Assembly: GCA_028622995.1 (NCBI GenBank)
Contig: JAJQJQ010000036.1
Coordinates: forward strand, 2,582,705 to 2,646,704
DNA: 64,000 nucleotides
Source: Panagrolaimus kolymaensis
Lineage: Eukaryota > Nematoda > Chromadorea > Rhabditida > Panagrolaimidae
Reading direction: 5' to 3'
The first letter of the stretch is position 1, and every line of letters begins with the position of its first letter. A model generated the notes under the pieces. That model ran no database searches. It was not told the origin of the DNA and was given only the letters and a program-made list of their open reading frames with translations. This document shows, in pieces, positions 34,622 through 45,960 of this stretch. A program made the translations under genes and the position numbers.

Positions 34622-35116
34622 CACGTTGAATCCGTTTAATAAACCATATTTGAATAATTTTGTAAGTTATAACTAATTTCGAAGAAAGAATAAGAAGGAA
34701 ATTATTAAATATATATTGTACAGATTTAGGGTTTTTGAATTGCCCTTTTATGAAGAGAGGAAAGAAGGAAAGAGAAAGAATGGTTAAGATTAAATAATTT
34801 TAATTGAATAAAATTATAAGTTGTAAGCTGAAATAATGTTGAAAGAGTAATTTAAGTCACATTTTGTGTGGGATGAAAGAATAAGGTTTATAAACAGTGT
34901 GGATGTCGGGTTCTTGGAATTCTTTCGAATTCCAAAGCGGGCATTATTTAAATGAAAATTATAAATTATTGTTATAAGCAGAGTTCACTCAGGAAGTTTT
35001 AATTTATAGTGAAAGGAATTTTATAAATGAAATTTTAATTTCCTGGGTTCGTAGATTTATTCCAAAGAGTGGGCTTTTTCAACCTCACATCAATTTGGAA
35101 GTAAATCAACAAATTA
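34622..35116. other. Unit 1 non-coding 5' leader (RT sense)
   Basis: No gene is seen in these 495 bases. They contain a perfect 9-bp hairpin at 34,914-34,935 and a diverged direct repeat: GGGTTC...ATTCCAAAG...GGGC occurs at 34,908-34,942 and again at 35,045-35,074. A purine-rich run (GAAGAGAGGAAAGAAGG region) lies near 34,750-34,780. The promoter of the RT transcript may lie here, but no element was recognised. Confidence 0.6.
34914..34935. repeat. Perfect 9-bp inverted repeat
   Basis: TTGGAATTC and GAATTCCAA flank a TTTC loop. It is the strongest simple hairpin in the leader, is present at the same offset in every complete unit, and lies within one arm of the diverged GGGTTC/GGGC repeat pair. 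Confidence 0.7.
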
Positions 35117-35140
35117 CAAAAAATAAAAAAGTTTTGTAAA

Positions 35141-35562
35141 AAAGTCAACACAACATTAAGGTTGTGCAAGAATTGCATTAAAAGCAATTACTTGAAGACT
35201 TTAGGTTATGATAGTTAAAGAAATAAAATCAAAAATCAAAATTGTAAATAAATGTCACAACAGCATTAAGGCTGTTAGCTAAGCTTTGCTAATGCAATAA
35301 CTTAGTTTAATGACATTGTGAATAAATAAAATTCAACTTAAAAAAAATCACTTTAAAGCGAGATCTTTAAGATTGAATTTTTTTGATTTATTGATTTTTG
35401 AATGTTAAAAAAATCAAAAAATATAAATGAATGAATGTCATAACAGCATTAAGGTTGTTAGCTAAGCTTTGCTAATGCAATAACTTAGTTTAATGACATT
35501 GGAAATAAATAAAATTCAACTTAAAAAAAACACATTAAAGCGAGATCTTTAAGATTGAATTT
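35141..35562 (-). other. Three-way-junction and hairpin module (unit 2)
   Basis: Three junction motifs and two bulged hairpins at the same offsets as 30,125-30,546; no differences seen. Confidence 0.6.
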
Positions 35563-35581
35563 TTATGGTTTTATTATTTTT

Positions 35582-35688
35582 GGATGTTTCGGCCCTGAAC
35601 CCTAAACATCCTAATTATAAAAGTAAATTTGTATTTTACATTTGTTTGAAAAGGAAACCTGCATCGTTGGGCCTCATCAGTAGAGTTC
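35582..35688 (-). ncRNA. Hammerhead ribozyme strands, permuted order (unit 2)
   Basis: All three strands match unit 1; the predicted cut is between 35,605 and 35,604. The strand A core CTGATGA lies at 35,680-35,674. Confidence 0.73.
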
Positions 35689-35927
35689 GATGGTCTAAGG
35701 TTTGAAATAAAATTATAATAAAATTAAAGAGTTTAGTTGAGCGATGATGAAAGTTGAAAAAAAGGGAAAAAGAAATTAGAGAAAAAATAAATTTTTTGAA
35801 GATTGAAAAAAGGAAGTGGTTATTTTGGCTTTATATGCATAAGAGCAATAATATTTTATCGTTGTTGTTTTGAAGCAATGTTTAGTATCATCCAATAATT
35901 GTTAGAATTCTAAAGCTAATTCAAGAA

Positions 35928-36682
35928 ATGCCACAGAAGCGACCAATTGAACGTGATATTAATGGTGATGAAGGAATGCATTCAGGAGCCAAAATGCCTA
36001 ATTTGGACTTGCAGGTATGTTTTATAATTTATATAATTTTCTCATCTTTTTACTTTTTGTTTTTTAGGATCAAATTGATAAATTGTCTTCAGTTGTTAAT
36101 GTATTGGCTCCCGTTGTTCATCGATTGGATGCAGATAATTCAAAAGAATTTTTGATGATTTACAATGTTGATTTTGCACTTACAAACAATAGAAAGGATA
36201 ATCGTAAATTATTGCTCAATGGCGTGTTTGAATTACTGGATCATATTTTGGATAAAAATTATTCATCAACCGCTGTTGGATCTCCAGAATATCTTGGTAA
36301 AACTGAAAAGAAATTCATTAAAGTTAAACTTGGTTCGCTATTGGTTAATAATGTTATGGATTCACTTCATCGCCTGAAAACGTTCAAGCCAAAGCTGTTT
36401 AAAGTTAATGGTCGAATTGATGTTCAACGATGTTTATCAAATAGTTCAATGAAGAAACGGAAGATTGGATTAATTATCAAGCAAGAATTGATCGCTATGT
36501 TCAAGGATATGCTGCATCAAAAGAAGATTAATGCTGTACCTTTTGTTCTGCTTAAAGGTAATACAATTAAAGTAGGAGCTGATGAACCTAAAACTTTTGA
36601 TATTGTTAAAGATCTAATTGTAAATTTTAACTTTTGTTTAATGCATTTTATCTTGTTTTGTATATTTTGTCTTTGTAAGTAA
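35928..36682 (+). CDS. Accessory protein of unknown function (unit 2)
   Basis: Exons 35,928-36,014 and 36,068-36,682 around the 53-base intron. The translation is identical to unit 1 (233 aa, unrecognised family). The alternative third exon would lie at 36,729-36,761. Confidence 0.7.
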
Positions 36683-36728
36683 TATTCAAATAAACTTATG
36701 TAACTTTTTGTATTTCTTATTTGTTCAG

Positions 36729-39506
36729 TTAAATGAAGTTAAAGTATTTGTGTTTGTTTAGAACTTTATTCTTGTGTTTTTTGATTGTTTCTTTATGGTA
36801 ATTATTGCGTATCAGTAGGTTTTCTAGATTTTCATAGGCGTTTTTAAAGTTATGTTTATTGCTTGAAACTCTCGCTGTTCTTAATGTTTCTCCCTCAATT
36901 ATGTTATGTTTATAAACTGTAGGAATATTTGAGCGATAATTTGAGTATCTAAGCACGTCAAAGGTGTATGCGTCAGTTTTATTATATAAATTGTAGTTGA
37001 TTCCTTGATTTAATTCAACCGTAATATCGAGGTAATTTGTTTTAAATTCGGATTCATGTGTAGTTTCGAGTGTTAAACTTTCATGGTAAATATTATTGGC
37101 AATTTTTTGAAAGTCGATATTTTTATGGTTGATTACAATTATGTCGTCCATGTATCTGGATGGAGCAATATTTTTTACAAAAAATTGGTTTTCTTTATTA
37201 TGACAGTATTTGTATTCCATCATAGTCAAAGTTAAATCTGCAATTTCAGGTGAAGCGTTATTGCCTTGTGGAATTCCATTGATTTGTTTAAAAATTATTG
37301 TGGCGAATTTTGCATAGCTATTATCAAGTGTTTGAATTAGTAAATCCATGATATCTTCTTTAGTAAAGCAATTTTCCATCCCATTTTCTTTTGCTTCCCT
37401 GAATTGGCAGTAATTATATCCAACTTTTAAATATTCCTTTTTACTGTTTTTAAAGCATAATTCAATTAGGTTGCTTATGTTTTGAATTACAACGGTGTGA
37501 GGTAAATTAGTAAATAAGTTGTTAAAATCAGCGCAAAATAATTTTAAATTATCTTTTTTTGTTAAATTTTCTATTTTTTCAATGAACTCTTGACTGTTTT
37601 TTATTGACCAATAATTTTTTAAGCTTGTCCTATTTTCAATAACTTTGCAATAATTTTTTAATTGGTTTTTAAAATGTTTTAATATTTGTTGTAGTTTTTT
37701 TGATAGTTCTTTAATTCCGCTATTACTTGCACCTGTAATAAATCTGAATTTTATTGGGGTTTTATGCAACTTGGGTATTGCGTAAATTTTTGGAATAACT
37801 TTTTCTTTTTCACAATTCATTTTTATTTTTCTGTTTTCGTTAAGTATGCAGCATTTTGTATAAACTTCGTCTAAATTTATTTCGCTTATTTTATAAGTGT
37901 CATTACCTTTAATATTTTCTTTATCCCATCCTAATTCTTTTTGCAGACTTTCAACGTATAGTTTTTTGCAAGTAAATGCATAGTTATTTGTTGCTTTATC
38001 GGCCGTTGTAATAATAAAATGTTTTTTAATGTTTTCAAGTTCTTTTTTGGCTTTTTGGTTGAAAATTGGTTTATTTTTGTTTAAGTTAAAGAAAAGAGAT
38101 TTAGCGAGTTTTTTTATTTCTTTTTTCCAAAGTTTTTCCAATTTTAAGGCTTGTTTGTTAGTGATTTTATATTTTTTAATTAGTTTATTTTGAAATTGGC
38201 AGAAGACTTTATTTATTTCTTCTTCGATTTCTTTTTTTGTTACAATATTTATATCTCTAAATTTAGTACCCATTTTTAGTGTTTTTTTAAGATTAAGATT
38301 TTTTATAAAGTTAATATCCCCCGTTATGATATGTTTATGGTGGTTATCAAAGTATGGATGTTCTGGTGAACACATACATTTAGAGGTGTTGATTTCTTTA
38401 ACTTGATTTATAGTGAGGTTATTTAAAAATTGGTTGTAATTAAAAACTTTAGTACTGATCGGTGGCAGACATTTTTTAATTATTCTGAACTTAGCATTGT
38501 CGTGTAATATTATTTGGTTTTCTTTTAATATTTTGTTTAAAATTTTTCCAAGTTTAATTTTATCCAGGACTGGATGGATATGAGTTAGACTTATGTTTAG
38601 AAAATTATTTGTTACCATTCTAGATTTCTTATCATTAGTTTTAAAACTTAATAGTTTTAAATCGTTTTTTTTAAATGTCAAAGTATTTTCGTCTTTAGTT
38701 AATTTATTTTTAATATTTTTGGAGGTGTTGTAATAAAGTTGGAATAATTCGTTTGTTTCAGCTGTGATGATTTTATTTTTTATTTCGGTTGAGCTAGTAT
38801 TATTTAACTTCTTTTTTCGTTTTCTGTTATTGCCTCTTGTGTTTTTTATTCGTGGAAAGTTGAAATTAAAATATGGCAATTTATCTAATTTTTCTTTTAT
38901 TAAAGATAAATTTGTTAGGTTTCCTATTGCCTTAATATTGTCGTTTAATCCATATGGATATGCAGTCATTAAAAGTCTGATCCATGTGTCTTCGGTATTT
39001 AAGCGAGTTTGTCTATCTTCTAAATCAATATTATCCAGGACATCTATTTCAAAATCATTATTTTCATGATTTATAAAATGTTGGCATAAGACAGTTTTTT
39101 CAGTTCCATTTTTGATGTTATTTAAATGTTCGCTAATTCTTTGTTTTAATTTTCTTTTTGTTTCTCCTACATATTGCTTTTTGCATATTTTACAAGTTAA
39201 GAGATAAACTAAATTATTTGAACAGCAATTAAATTTATTGGTTTTACAGGTTAAATATTTATCTTTAGTTACGCTGCTTTCAACAAAATTACGATTATTT
39301 AATCTAGGACATACTTTACAGTTTTTCTTTTTACACTTGTATCCTTCTTGATCTGTAGTTTTAAATGGTTTTATGATTCTTTTTCTTCTTTCCTTTGATA
39401 TAGTTGCTATGTAATTTTTATAAAAGTTAAAAGGTTTCGAAATTAGAGTTTTTTTAAACCAATTGGGATGACCCTCCTGGCGGCGGTTTCTCCACCAAGA
39501 CGGCAC
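36729..39506 (-). CDS. GIY-YIG/RT polyprotein (unit 2)
   Basis: Intact 925-codon frame identical in translation to unit 1, with nuclease residues and the YMDD box all present. It opens at GTG 39,506 and likewise has no in-frame AUG ahead of the nuclease. Confidence 0.93.
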   Translation of the reverse strand: MPSWWRNRRQEGHPNWFKKTLISKPFNFYKNYIATISKERRKRIIKPFKTTDQEGYKCKKKNCKVCPRLNNRNFVESSVTKDKYLTCKTNKFNCCSNNLVYLLTCKICKKQYVGETKRKLKQRISEHLNNIKNGTEKTVLCQHFINHENNDFEIDVLDNIDLEDRQTRLNTEDTWIRLLMTAYPYGLNDNIKAIGNLTNLSLIKEKLDKLPYFNFNFPRIKNTRGNNRKRKKKLNNTSSTEIKNKIITAETNELFQLYYNTSKNIKNKLTKDENTLTFKKNDLKLLSFKTNDKKSRMVTNNFLNISLTHIHPVLDKIKLGKILNKILKENQIILHDNAKFRIIKKCLPPISTKVFNYNQFLNNLTINQVKEINTSKCMCSPEHPYFDNHHKHIITGDINFIKNLNLKKTLKMGTKFRDINIVTKKEIEEEINKVFCQFQNKLIKKYKITNKQALKLEKLWKKEIKKLAKSLFFNLNKNKPIFNQKAKKELENIKKHFIITTADKATNNYAFTCKKLYVESLQKELGWDKENIKGNDTYKISEINLDEVYTKCCILNENRKIKMNCEKEKVIPKIYAIPKLHKTPIKFRFITGASNSGIKELSKKLQQILKHFKNQLKNYCKVIENRTSLKNYWSIKNSQEFIEKIENLTKKDNLKLFCADFNNLFTNLPHTVVIQNISNLIELCFKNSKKEYLKVGYNYCQFREAKENGMENCFTKEDIMDLLIQTLDNSYAKFATIIFKQINGIPQGNNASPEIADLTLTMMEYKYCHNKENQFFVKNIAPSRYMDDIIVINHKNIDFQKIANNIYHESLTLETTHESEFKTNYLDITVELNQGINYNLYNKTDAYTFDVLRYSNYRSNIPTVYKHNIIEGETLRTARVSSNKHNFKNAYENLENLLIRNNYHKETIKKHKNKVLNKHKYFNFI

Positions 39507-39518
39507 GAGATGTGTTTT

Positions 39519-39637
39519 AGAGAGCGGCCTCTCTCGGTACAGGCATGAAAACCGTATTTTTTACAACTGCTGGCAGCATGGTCAGATCCCTCCCGTCCGG
39601 ATCTCCACTTTTATCACTCAAAGGCAGTTGAACGGTT
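39519..39637 (-). promoter_or_regulatory. Folded 5' leader structure (unit 2)
   Basis: Same nested stems as at 34,503-34,621 in unit 1, unchanged. Confidence 0.58.
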
Positions 39638-40156
39638 CACGTTGAATCCGTTTAATAAACCATATTTGAATAATTTTGTAAGTTATAACTAATTTCGAAG
39701 AAAGAATAAGAAGGAAATTATTAAATATATATTGTACAGATTTAGGGTTTTTGAATTGCCCTTTTATGAAGAGAGGAAAGAAGGAAAGAGAAAGAATGGT
39801 TAAGATTAAATAATTTTAATTGAATAAAATTATAAGTTGTAAGCTGAACTAATGTTGAAAGAGTAATTTAAGTCACATTTTGTGTGGGATGAAAGAATAA
39901 GGTTTATAAACAGTGTGGATGTCGGGTTCTTGGAATTCTTTCGAATTCCAAAGCGGGCATTATTTAAATGAAAATTATAAATTATTGTTATAAGCAGAGT
40001 TCACTCAGGAAGTTTTAATTTATAGTGAAAGGAATTTTATAAATGAAATTTTAATTTCCTGGGTTCGTAGATTTATTCCAAAGAGTGGGCTTTTTCAACC
40101 TCACATCAATTTGGAAGTAAATCAACAAATTACAAAAAATAAAAAAGTTTTGTAAA

Positions 40157-40578
40157 AAAGTCAACACAACATTAAGGTTGTGCAAGAATTGCATTAAAAG
40201 CAATTACTTGAAGACTTTAGGTTATGATAGTTAAAGAAATAAAATCAAAAATCAAAATTGTAAATAAATGTCACAACAGCATTAAGGCTGTTAGCTAAGC
40301 TTTGCTAATGCAATAACTTAGTTTAATGACATTGTGAATAAATAAAATTCAACTTAAAAAAAATCACTTTAAAGCGAGATCTTTAAGATTGAATTTTTTT
40401 GATTTATTGATTTTTGAATGTTAAAAAAATCAAAAAATATAAATGAATGAATGTCATAACAGCATTAAGGTTGTTAGCTAAGCTTTGCTAATGCAATAAC
40501 TTAGTTTAATGACATTGGAAATAAATAAAATTCAACTTAAAAAAAACACATTAAAGCGAGATCTTTAAGATTGAATTT
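40157..40578 (-). other. Three-way-junction and hairpin module (unit 3)
   Basis: All three junctions and both bulged hairpins present as in unit 1. Confidence 0.6.
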
Positions 40579-40597
40579 TTATGGTTTTATTATTTTT

Positions 40598-40704
40598 GGA
40601 TGTTTCGGCCCTGAACCCTAAACATCCTAATTATAAAAGTAAATTTGTATTTTACATTTGTTTGAAAAGGAAACCTGCATCGTTGGGCCTCATCAGTAGA
40701 GTTC
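40598..40704 (-). ncRNA. Hammerhead ribozyme strands, permuted order (unit 3)
   Basis: Strands A, C and B unchanged; the predicted cut is between 40,621 and 40,620. Confidence 0.73.
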
Positions 40705-40943
40705 GATGGTCTAAGGTTTGAAATAAAATTATAATAAAATTAAAGAGTTTAGTTGAGCGATGATGAAAGTTGAAAAAAAGGGAAAAAGAAATTAGAGAAA
40801 AAATAAATTTTTTGAAGATTGAAAAAAGGAAGTGGTTATTTTGGCTTTATATGCATAAGAGCAATAATATTTTATCGTTGTTGTTTTGAAGCAATGTTTA
40901 GTATCATCCAATAATTGTTAGAATTCTAAAGCTAATTCAAGAA

Positions 40944-41698
40944 ATGCCACAGAAGCGACCAATTGAACGTGATATTAATGGTGATGAAGGAATGCATTCA
41001 GGAGCCAAAATGCCTAATTTGGACTTGCAGGTATGTTTTATAATTTATATAATTTTCTCATCTTTTTACTTTTTGTTTTTTAGGATCAAATTGATAAATT
41101 GTCTTCAGTTGTTAATGTATTGGCTCCCGTTGTTCATCGATTGGATGCAGATAATTCAAAAGAATTTTTGATGATTTACAATGTTGATTTTGCACTTACA
41201 AACAATAGAAAGGATAATCGTAAATTATTGCTCAATGGCGTGTTTGAATTACTGGATCATATTTTGGATAAAAATTATTCATCAACCGCTGTTGGATCTC
41301 CAGAATATCTTGGTAAAACTGAAAAGAAATTCATTAAAGTTAAACTTGGTTCGCTATTGGTTAATAATGTTATGGATTCACTTCATCGCCTGAAAACGTT
41401 CAAGCCAAAGCTGTTTAAAGTTAATGGTCGAATTGATGTTCAACGATGTTTATCAAATAGTTCAATGAAGAAACGGAAGATTGGATTAATTATCAAGCAA
41501 GAATTGATCGCTATGTTCAAGGATATGCTGCATCAAAAGAAGATTAATGCTGTACCTTTTGTTCTGCTTAAAGGTAATACAATTAAAGTAGGAGCTGATG
41601 AACCTAAAACTTTTGATATTGTTAAAGATCTAATTGTAAATTTTAACTTTTGTTTAATGCATTTTATCTTGTTTTGTATATTTTGTCTTTGTAAGTAA
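40944..41698 (+). CDS. Accessory protein of unknown function (unit 3)
   Basis: Exons 40,944-41,030 and 41,084-41,698; product identical to unit 1. The gene is intact although the RT of this unit is broken. Confidence 0.7.
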
Positions 41699-41744
41699 TA
41701 TTCAAATAAACTTATGTAACTTTTTGTATTTCTTATTTGTTCAG

Positions 41745-44523
41745 TTAAATGAAGTTAAAGTATTTGTGTTTGTTTAGAACTTTATTCTTGTGTTTTTTGA
41801 TTGTTTCTTTATGGTAATTATTGCGTATCAGTAGGTTTTCTAGATTTTCATAGGCGTTTTTAAAGTTATGTTTATTGCTTGAAACTCTCGCTGTTCTTAA
41901 TGTTTCTCCCTCAATTATGTTATGTTTATAAACTGTAGGAATATTTGAGCGATAATTTGAGTATCTAAGCACGTCAAAGGTGTATGCGTCAGTTTTATTA
42001 TATAAATTGTAGTTGATTCCTTGATTTAATTCAACCGTAATATCGAGGTAATTTGTTTTAAATTCGGATTCATGTGTAGTTTCGAGTGTTAAACTTTCAT
42101 GGTAAATATTATTGGCAATTTTTTGAAAGTCGATATTTTTATGGTTGATTACAATTATGTCGTCCATGTATCTGGATGGAGCAATATTTTTTACAAAAAA
42201 TTGGTTTTCTTTATTATGACAGTATTTGTATTCCATCATAGTCAAAGTTAAATCTGCAATTTCAGGTGAAGCGTTATTGCCTTGTGGAATTCCATTGATT
42301 TGTTTAAAAATTATTGTGGCGAATTTTGCATAGCTATTATCAAGTGTTTGAATTAGTAAATCCATGATATCTTCTTTAGTAAAGCAATTTTCCATCCCAT
42401 TTTCTTTTGCTTCCCTGAATTGGCAGTAATTATATCCAACTTTTAAATATTCCTTTTTACTGTTTTTAAAGCATAATTCAATTAGGTTGCTTATGTTTTG
42501 AATTACAACGGTGTGAGGTAAATTAGTAAATAAGTTGTTAAAATCAGCGCAAAATAATTTTAAATTATCTTTTTTTGTTAAATTTTCTATTTTTTCAATG
42601 AACTCTTGACTGTTTTTTATTGACCAATAATTTTTTAAGCTTGTCCTATTTTCAATAACTTTGCAATAATTTTTTAATTGGTTTTTAAAATGTTTTAATA
42701 TTTGTTGTAGTTTTTTTGATAGTTCTTTAATTCCGCTATTACTTGCACCTGTAATAAATCTGAATTTTATTGGGGTTTTATGCAACTTGGGTATTGCGTA
42801 AATTTTTGGAATAACTTTTTCTTTTTCACAATTCATTTTTATTTTTCTGTTTTCGTTAAGTATGCAGCATTTTGTATAAACTTCGTCTAAATTTATTTCG
42901 CTTATTTTATAAGTGTCATTACCTTTAATATTTTCTTTATCCCATCCTAATTCTTTTTGCAGACTTTCAACGTATAGTTTTTTGCAAGTAAATGCATAGT
43001 TATTTGTTGCTTTATCGGCCGTTGTAATAATAAAATGTTTTTTAATGTTTTCAAGTTCTTTTTTGGCTTTTTGGTTGAAAATTGGTTTATTTTTGTTTAA
43101 GTTAAAGAAAAGAGATTTAGCGAGTTTTTTTATTTCTTTTTTCCAAAGTTTTTCCAATTTTAAGGCTTGTTTGTTAGTGATTTTATATTTTTTAATTAGT
43201 TTATTTTGAAATTGGCAGAAGACTTTATTTATTTCTTCTTCGATTTCTTTTTTTGTTACAATATTTATATCTCTAAATTTAGTACCCATTTTTAGTGTTT
43301 TTTTAAAGATTAAGATTTTTTATAAAGTTAATATCCCCCGTTATGATATGTTTATGGTGGTTATCAAAGTATGGATGTTCTGGTGAACACATACATTTAG
43401 AGGTGTTGATTTCTTTAACTTGATTTATAGTGAGGTTATTTAAAAATTGGTTGTAATTAAAAACTTTAGTACTGATCGGTGGCAGACATTTTTTAATTAT
43501 TCTGAACTTAGCATTGTCGTGTAATATTATTTGGTTTTCTTTTAATATTTTGTTTAAAATTTTTCCAAGTTTAATTTTATCCAGGACTGGATGGATATGA
43601 GTTAGACTTATGTTTAGAAAATTATTTGTTACCATTCTAGATTTCTTATCATTAGTTTTAAAACTTAATAGTTTTAAATCGTTTTTTTTAAATGTCAAAG
43701 TATTTTCGTCTTTAGTTAATTTATTTTTAATATTTTTGGAGGTGTTGTAATAAAGTTGGAATAATTCGTTTGTTTCAGCTGTGATGATTTTATTTTTTAT
43801 TTCGGTTGAGCTAGTATTATTTAACTTCTTTTTTCGTTTTCTGTTATTGCCTCTTGTGTTTTTTATTCGTGGAAAGTTGAAATTAAAATATGGCAATTTA
43901 TCTAATTTTTCTTTTATTAAAGATAAATTTGTTAGGTTTCCTATTGCCTTAATATTGTCGTTTAATCCATATGGATATGCAGTCATTAAAAGTCTGATCC
44001 ATGTGTCTTCGGTATTTAAGCGAGTTTGTCTATCTTCTAAATCAATATTATCCAGGACATCTATTTCAAAATCATTATTTTCATGATTTATAAAATGTTG
44101 GCATAAGACAGTTTTTTCAGTTCCATTTTTGATGTTATTTAAATGTTCGCTAATTCTTTGTTTTAATTTTCTTTTTGTTTCTCCTACATATTGCTTTTTG
44201 CATATTTTACAAGTTAAGAGATAAACTAAATTATTTGAACAGCAATTAAATTTATTGGTTTTACAGGTTAAATATTTATCTTTAGTTACGCTGCTTTCAA
44301 CAAAATTACGATTATTTAATCTAGGACATACTTTACAGTTTTTCTTTTTACACTTGTATCCTTCTTGATCTGTAGTTTTAAATGGTTTTATGATTCTTTT
44401 TCTTCTTTCCTTTGATATAGTTGCTATGTAATTTTTATAAAAGTTAAAAGGTTTCGAAATTAGAGTTTTTTTAAACCAATTGGGATGACCCTCCTGGCGG
44501 CGGTTTCTCCACCAAGACGGCAC
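41745..44523 (-). pseudogene. GIY-YIG/RT polyprotein with one-base frameshift (unit 3)
   Basis: A one-base insertion splits the frame. The 5' part (44,523-43,303) gives 406 residues with the cysteine motif and GIY-YIG nuclease, ending right after the sequence IKNLNL. The 3' part (43,289-41,745) is an AUG-started frame of 514 residues, MGTKFRD onward, holding the complete RT core with Asp660 and YMDD equivalents. The insertion lies next to a run of seven A on the coding strand. Either the copy is dead, or it makes two separate proteins; a nuclease-free RT starting at a real AUG is conceivable but unproven. Confidence 0.88.
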
Positions 44524-44535
44524 GAGATGTGTTTT

Positions 44536-44654
44536 AGAGAGCGGCCTCTCTCGGTACAGGCATGAAAACCGTATTTTTTACAACTGCTGGCAGCATGGTC
44601 AGATCCCTCCCGTCCGGATCTCCACTTTTATCACTCAAAGGCAGTTGAACGGTT
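44536..44654 (-). promoter_or_regulatory. Folded 5' leader structure (unit 3)
   Basis: Same nested stems as unit 1, shifted by one base relative to the 5' half of the unit because of the insertion. Confidence 0.58.
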
Positions 44655-45173
44655 CACGTTGAATCCGTTTAATAAACCATATTTGAATAATTTTGTAAGT
44701 TATAACTAATTTCGAAGAAAGAATAAGAAGGAAATTATTAAATATATATTGTACAGATTTAGGGTTTTTGAATTGCCCTTTTATGAAGAGAGGAAAGAAG
44801 GAAAGAGAAAGAATGGTTAAGATTAAATAATTTTAATTGAATAAAATTATAAGTTGTAAGCTGAACTAATGTTGAAAGAGTAATTTAAGTCACATTTTGT
44901 GTGGGATGAAAGAATAAGGTTTATAAACAGTGTGGATGTCGGGTTCTTGGAATTCTTTCGAATTCCAAAGCGGGCATTATTTAAATGAAAATTATAAATT
45001 ATTGTTATAAGCAGAGTTCACTCAGGAAGTTTTAATTTATAGTGAAAGGAATTTTATAAATGAAATTTTAATTTCCTGGGTTCGTAGATTTATTCCAAAG
45101 AGTGGGCTTTTTCAACCTCACATCAATTTGGAAGTAAATCAACAAATTACAAAAAATAAAAAAGTTTTGTAAA

Positions 45174-45595
45174 AAAGTCAACACAACATTAAGGTTGTGC
45201 AAGAATTGCATTAAAAGCAATTACTTGAAGACTTTAGGTTATGATAGTTAAAGAAATAAAATCAAAAATCAAAATTGTAAATAAATGTCACAACAGCATT
45301 AAGGCTGTTAGCTAAGCTTTGCTAATGCAATAACTTAGTTTAATGACATTGTGAATAAATAAAATTCAACTTAAAAAAAATCACTTTAAAGCGAGATCTT
45401 TAAGATTGAATTTTTTTGATTTATTGATTTTTGAATGTTAAAAAAATCAAAAAATATAAATGAATGAATGTCATAACAGCATTAAGGTTGTTAGCTAAGC
45501 TTTGCTAATGCAATAACTTAGTTTAATGACATTGGAAATAAATAAAATTCAACTTAAAAAAAACACATTAAAGCGAGATCTTTAAGATTGAATTT
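45174..45595 (-). other. Three-way-junction and hairpin module (unit 4)
   Basis: Unchanged relative to unit 1. Confidence 0.6.
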
Positions 45596-45614
45596 TTATG
45601 GTTTTATTATTTTT

Positions 45615-45721
45615 GGATGTTTCGGCCCTGAACCCTAAACATCCTAATTATAAAAGTAAATTTGTATTTTACATTTGTTTGAAAAGGAAACCTGCATCGT
45701 TGGGCCTCATCAGTAGAGTTC
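45615..45721 (-). ncRNA. Hammerhead ribozyme strands, permuted order (unit 4)
   Basis: Strand A core CTGATGA at 45,713-45,707; the predicted cut is between 45,638 and 45,637. Confidence 0.73.
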
Positions 45722-45960
45722 GATGGTCTAAGGTTTGAAATAAAATTATAATAAAATTAAAGAGTTTAGTTGAGCGATGATGAAAGTTGAAAAAAAGGGA
45801 AAAAGAAATTAGAGAAAAAATAAATTTTTTGAAGATTGAAAAAAGGAAGTGGTTATTTTGGCTTTATATGCATAAGAGCAATAATATTTTATCGTTGTTG
45901 TTTTGAAGCAATGTTTAGTATCATCCAATAATTGTTAGAATTCTAAAGCTAATTCAAGAA

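Larger units (their letters stand above)
30101..35116 (-). mobile_element. PLE unit 1 (complete, RT frame intact)
   Basis: Reference unit for the array. In the RT sense (minus strand) the order is: leader with a hairpin and a diverged repeat, folded GC-rich 5' structure, GIY-YIG/RT frame (34,490-31,713), antisense accessory gene (30,912-31,666 on plus), hammerhead strands (30,672-30,566), then three three-way-junction motifs (30,546-30,125). Its RT-sense 3' end abuts the satellite. Confidence 0.92.
35117..40132 (-). mobile_element. PLE unit 2 (complete, RT frame intact)
   Basis: Same length and layout as unit 1. It differs visibly at 39,849, where C replaces the A found at the matching site (34,833) of unit 1. 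Unit 3 shares this C. Confidence 0.92.
40133..45149 (-). mobile_element. PLE unit 3 (complete length, RT frameshifted)
   Basis: It is 5,017 bases because of one extra base at 43,305-43,307 (AAA where units 1 and 2 have AA). It carries the C variant at 44,866 shared with unit 2. Confidence 0.92.

Noticed and set aside
34725..34731. Telomere-like heptamer TTTAGGG (also CCCTAAA at 30,584-30,590)
   Set aside because: Single isolated copies; the second is part of hammerhead stem I. No tandem telomeric repeat is present.
43300..43310. Programmed +1 frameshift at CTT-TAA in units 3 and 4
   Set aside because: The site resembles a CUU-stop shift site, but the extra base is absent from the other units, so a shared mutation is the simpler reading.
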